From: Bacillus sp. A301a_S52
Lineage (GTDB): Bacteria > Bacillota > Bacilli > Bacillales > Salisediminibacteriaceae
Direction: 5' to 3'
DNA: 64,000 nucleotides
Assembly (NCBI GenBank): GCA_024701455.1
Contig: JABXYP010000001.1
Location: forward strand, 4,282,001-4,346,000
Part shown: piece by piece, positions 63,673 through 64,000 of the stretch
Layout: each line of letters opens with the position of its first letter
Numbering within the stretch: position 1 is the first letter of the stretch
The notes under the pieces: model-generated
What the model was told of the DNA's origin: nothing
What the model saw: the letters and a program-made list of their open reading frames with translations, nothing else
Database searches by the model: none
Translations under genes and position numbers: made by a program

Positions 63673-64000
63673 ATGGATATAAAATATGTCACAAATAAGA
63701 AATGGTTAATTATATTCTTCACTTTTGTTTTGATTATACAAATATTTGCGTTACCAAGTAATAGTTTAGCAGCTGGAGATTCAACTCCACCTGTATTAGA
63801 AAGTGTAGAGATTAGCCCAAAAGAAGTCAATGTTGGAGATACGATTAAAATAAAAGCAAAAATAAGTGATGACTTCTCAGGAGTGCGCTTTGCTCATGTT
63901 GCGTTTAAATCACCTTCTGAAGAACGAAATCATTCTATTCACTTAAATGAAAATGAGGAGACAGGTTATTGGGAAGGTAGTTATGTTGTACAGGACTTCG
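63673..64000 (+). CDS. Secreted protein, N-terminal part (runs off window)
   Basis: About 109 residues are visible. An N-terminal signal peptide (KKWLIIFFTFVLIIQIFALP then SNSLAAG) is followed by an Ig-like beta domain (PVLESVEISPKEVNVGDTIK, ISDDFSGVRFAHVAFKSP, ENEETGYWEGSYVV), like the repeats in large Bacillaceae surface proteins. ATG 63673 follows GGTGGGAAG. The full length and any anchor domain are beyond the window. Confidence 0.8.
   Translation, partial: MDIKYVTNKKWLIIFFTFVLIIQIFALPSNSLAAGDSTPPVLESVEISPKEVNVGDTIKIKAKISDDFSGVRFAHVAFKSPSEERNHSIHLNENEETGYWEGSYVVQDF

Overview
The window looks like chromosomal DNA from a low-GC Bacillaceae, probably an alkaliphilic or halotolerant relative of Bacillus. 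The reasons are AT-rich intergenic DNA, strong GGAGG ribosome sites, CcpA-type cre boxes, LicT/RAT antitermination, a SAM-I riboswitch, a YhfH-type small protein and an unusually acidic extracellular solute-binding lipoprotein. I see no rRNA, tRNA or CRISPR array.

Layout. 1-2.9 kb: a beta-glucoside PTS permease (cut by the left edge) and its LicT-type antiterminator, each behind its own RAT/terminator and cre-associated promoter. 3-6.7 kb: a BrnQ carrier, a WrbA-like flavoprotein and a membrane-anchored orphan. 6.8-8.3 kb: a decayed IS1595-type transposase and an AT-rich alpha/beta hydrolase. 8.4-11.4 kb: an AraC regulator facing a ThuA-like protein and a Gfo/Idh/MocA dehydrogenase. 11.5-14.9 kb: a secreted Trp-rich small protein followed by three overlapping membrane proteins and an ABC ATPase, a bacteriocin-like arrangement. 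15.4-19.7 kb: a GntR/UTRA regulator divergent from a second beta-glucoside PTS and a GH1 phospho-beta-glucosidase, with a perfect palindrome filling the promoter spacer.

19.9-35.9 kb is the most interesting region. About 14.5 kb of tightly overlapping minus-strand genes encode a fused KS-CLF type II polyketide synthase, an ACP, an active KR, a KR-like protein lacking the catalytic residues, a FabZ-like dehydratase, a crotonase, two FAD oxidoreductases and a PPTase. With them is the full gene set known from tetronate biosynthesis (agglomerin/RK-682/abyssomicin type): FkbH glyceryl transferase, a dedicated ACP, a KAS III-like enzyme, a free-standing E2-type acyltransferase and an AbyA5/Agg5-like alpha/beta hydrolase, plus a type II thioesterase. 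I infer a polyene or partly reduced acyl-tetronate. A TetR gene followed by a metallo-beta-lactamase-fold gene lies upstream. The same tandem palindrome occurs at the TetR promoter and at the biosynthetic promoter, so the cluster appears to be a self-contained TetR regulon.

36-46 kb: a GH15-like protein, YhfH, the glyoxylate shunt pair aceB-aceA, a TetR/CDF exporter pair with an identical 19-bp operator before each gene, GrpB, and a MarR-nitroreductase pair. 46-53.5 kb: a sugar ABC importer, a DUF624 protein and a clan GH-Q-like glycoside phosphorylase. 54.4-55 kb: a chimeric relic, a FecCD permease fragment joined in frame to a LacI helix-turn-helix. 55.4-59.2 kb: a SAM-riboswitch-controlled amino-acid ABC importer with a homocysteine S-methyltransferase. 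59.4-62.5 kb: RidA/HxlR and HxlR/iron alcohol dehydrogenase divergent pairs. 63-64 kb: a second chimeric relic (serine recombinase joined to a YVTN propeller) and the start of a secreted protein.

A dispersed 95-143 bp intergenic repeat with a conserved hairpin and tail occurs at least five times, plus partial copies. One copy supplies the stop codon of an ABC ATPase.
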